DNA of 5,227 nucleotides from an uncultured Oscillibacter sp. (GTDB lineage Bacteria; Bacillota; Clostridia; Oscillospirales; Oscillospiraceae), in contig CAJOQY010000192.1 of the NCBI GenBank assembly GCA_905236835.1, positions 1-5,227 on the forward strand, written 5' to 3'. Each line of letters begins with the position of its first letter. Within the stretch, counting starts at the first letter, position 1. A program made the position numbers and the translations under genes. Below the pieces are notes generated by a model. That model was not told the origin of the DNA. It saw nothing but the letters and a program-made list of their open reading frames with translations, and made no database searches. Below, one piece after another: positions 5,216 to 5,227 of the stretch.

Positions 5216-5227
5216 ATTTTCTGACAA

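Noticed and set aside
1..5227. CRISPR array, tRNA, rRNA, insertion sequence ends or riboswitch
   Set aside because: No regularly spaced repeats, cloverleaf, rRNA core, transposase or recognisable aptamer was seen by eye on either strand.

Overview
The window is a piece of an anaerobe-type bacterial genome. The evidence is two oxygen-sensitive radical SAM enzymes, Shine-Dalgarno-led starts, and a GC-richer coding part next to an AT-rich intergenic end. TAA, TAG and TGA all serve as stops and Trp is written TGG, which points to the standard bacterial code. I cannot place the organism securely; an anaerobic Bacillota- or Synergistota-like bacterium is only a guess.

Region 1 (2-3663, + strand) is a tightly packed operon of three enzymes: a radical SAM/SPASM protein cut by the left edge, a class III PLP-dependent aminotransferase, and a second radical SAM protein with one predicted auxiliary cluster and a long C-terminal extension. 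The two internal junctions each overlap by 8 bases. The first enzyme has a complete seven-cysteine SPASM signature of the kind found in enzymes that modify ribosomally made peptides. The set therefore suggests a peptide (RiPP) or small-molecule tailoring pathway. One workable logic is that a radical SAM enzyme makes a carbonyl and the aminotransferase turns it into an amine. No convincing precursor peptide is visible; it may lie left of the window.

Region 2 (3660-3752) is a 30-codon mini-ORF joined to the operon by an ATGA overlap and a well-placed GGAG. Its third codon is TGA, although the frame after it reads like protein.

Region 3 (3764-4937) holds two unrecognised, highly charged proteins on opposite strands: a 216-residue protein on the minus strand and an 84-residue protein on the plus strand. 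Both carry a similar TDE[EQ]FxExF segment. Short protein-like frames around the second one look like a small overlapping gene and a frameshifted C-terminal tail, so this stretch may be decaying.

Region 4 (4838-5227) has no securely supported gene. It holds an AT-rich 12-bp inverted repeat, a possible 37-residue hydrophobic peptide, and two related promoter-like units whose -35 hexamers lie inside TGACA-N3-TGTCA-type palindromes. The second promoter is strong and points out of the right edge, so a regulated gene probably starts just beyond it.
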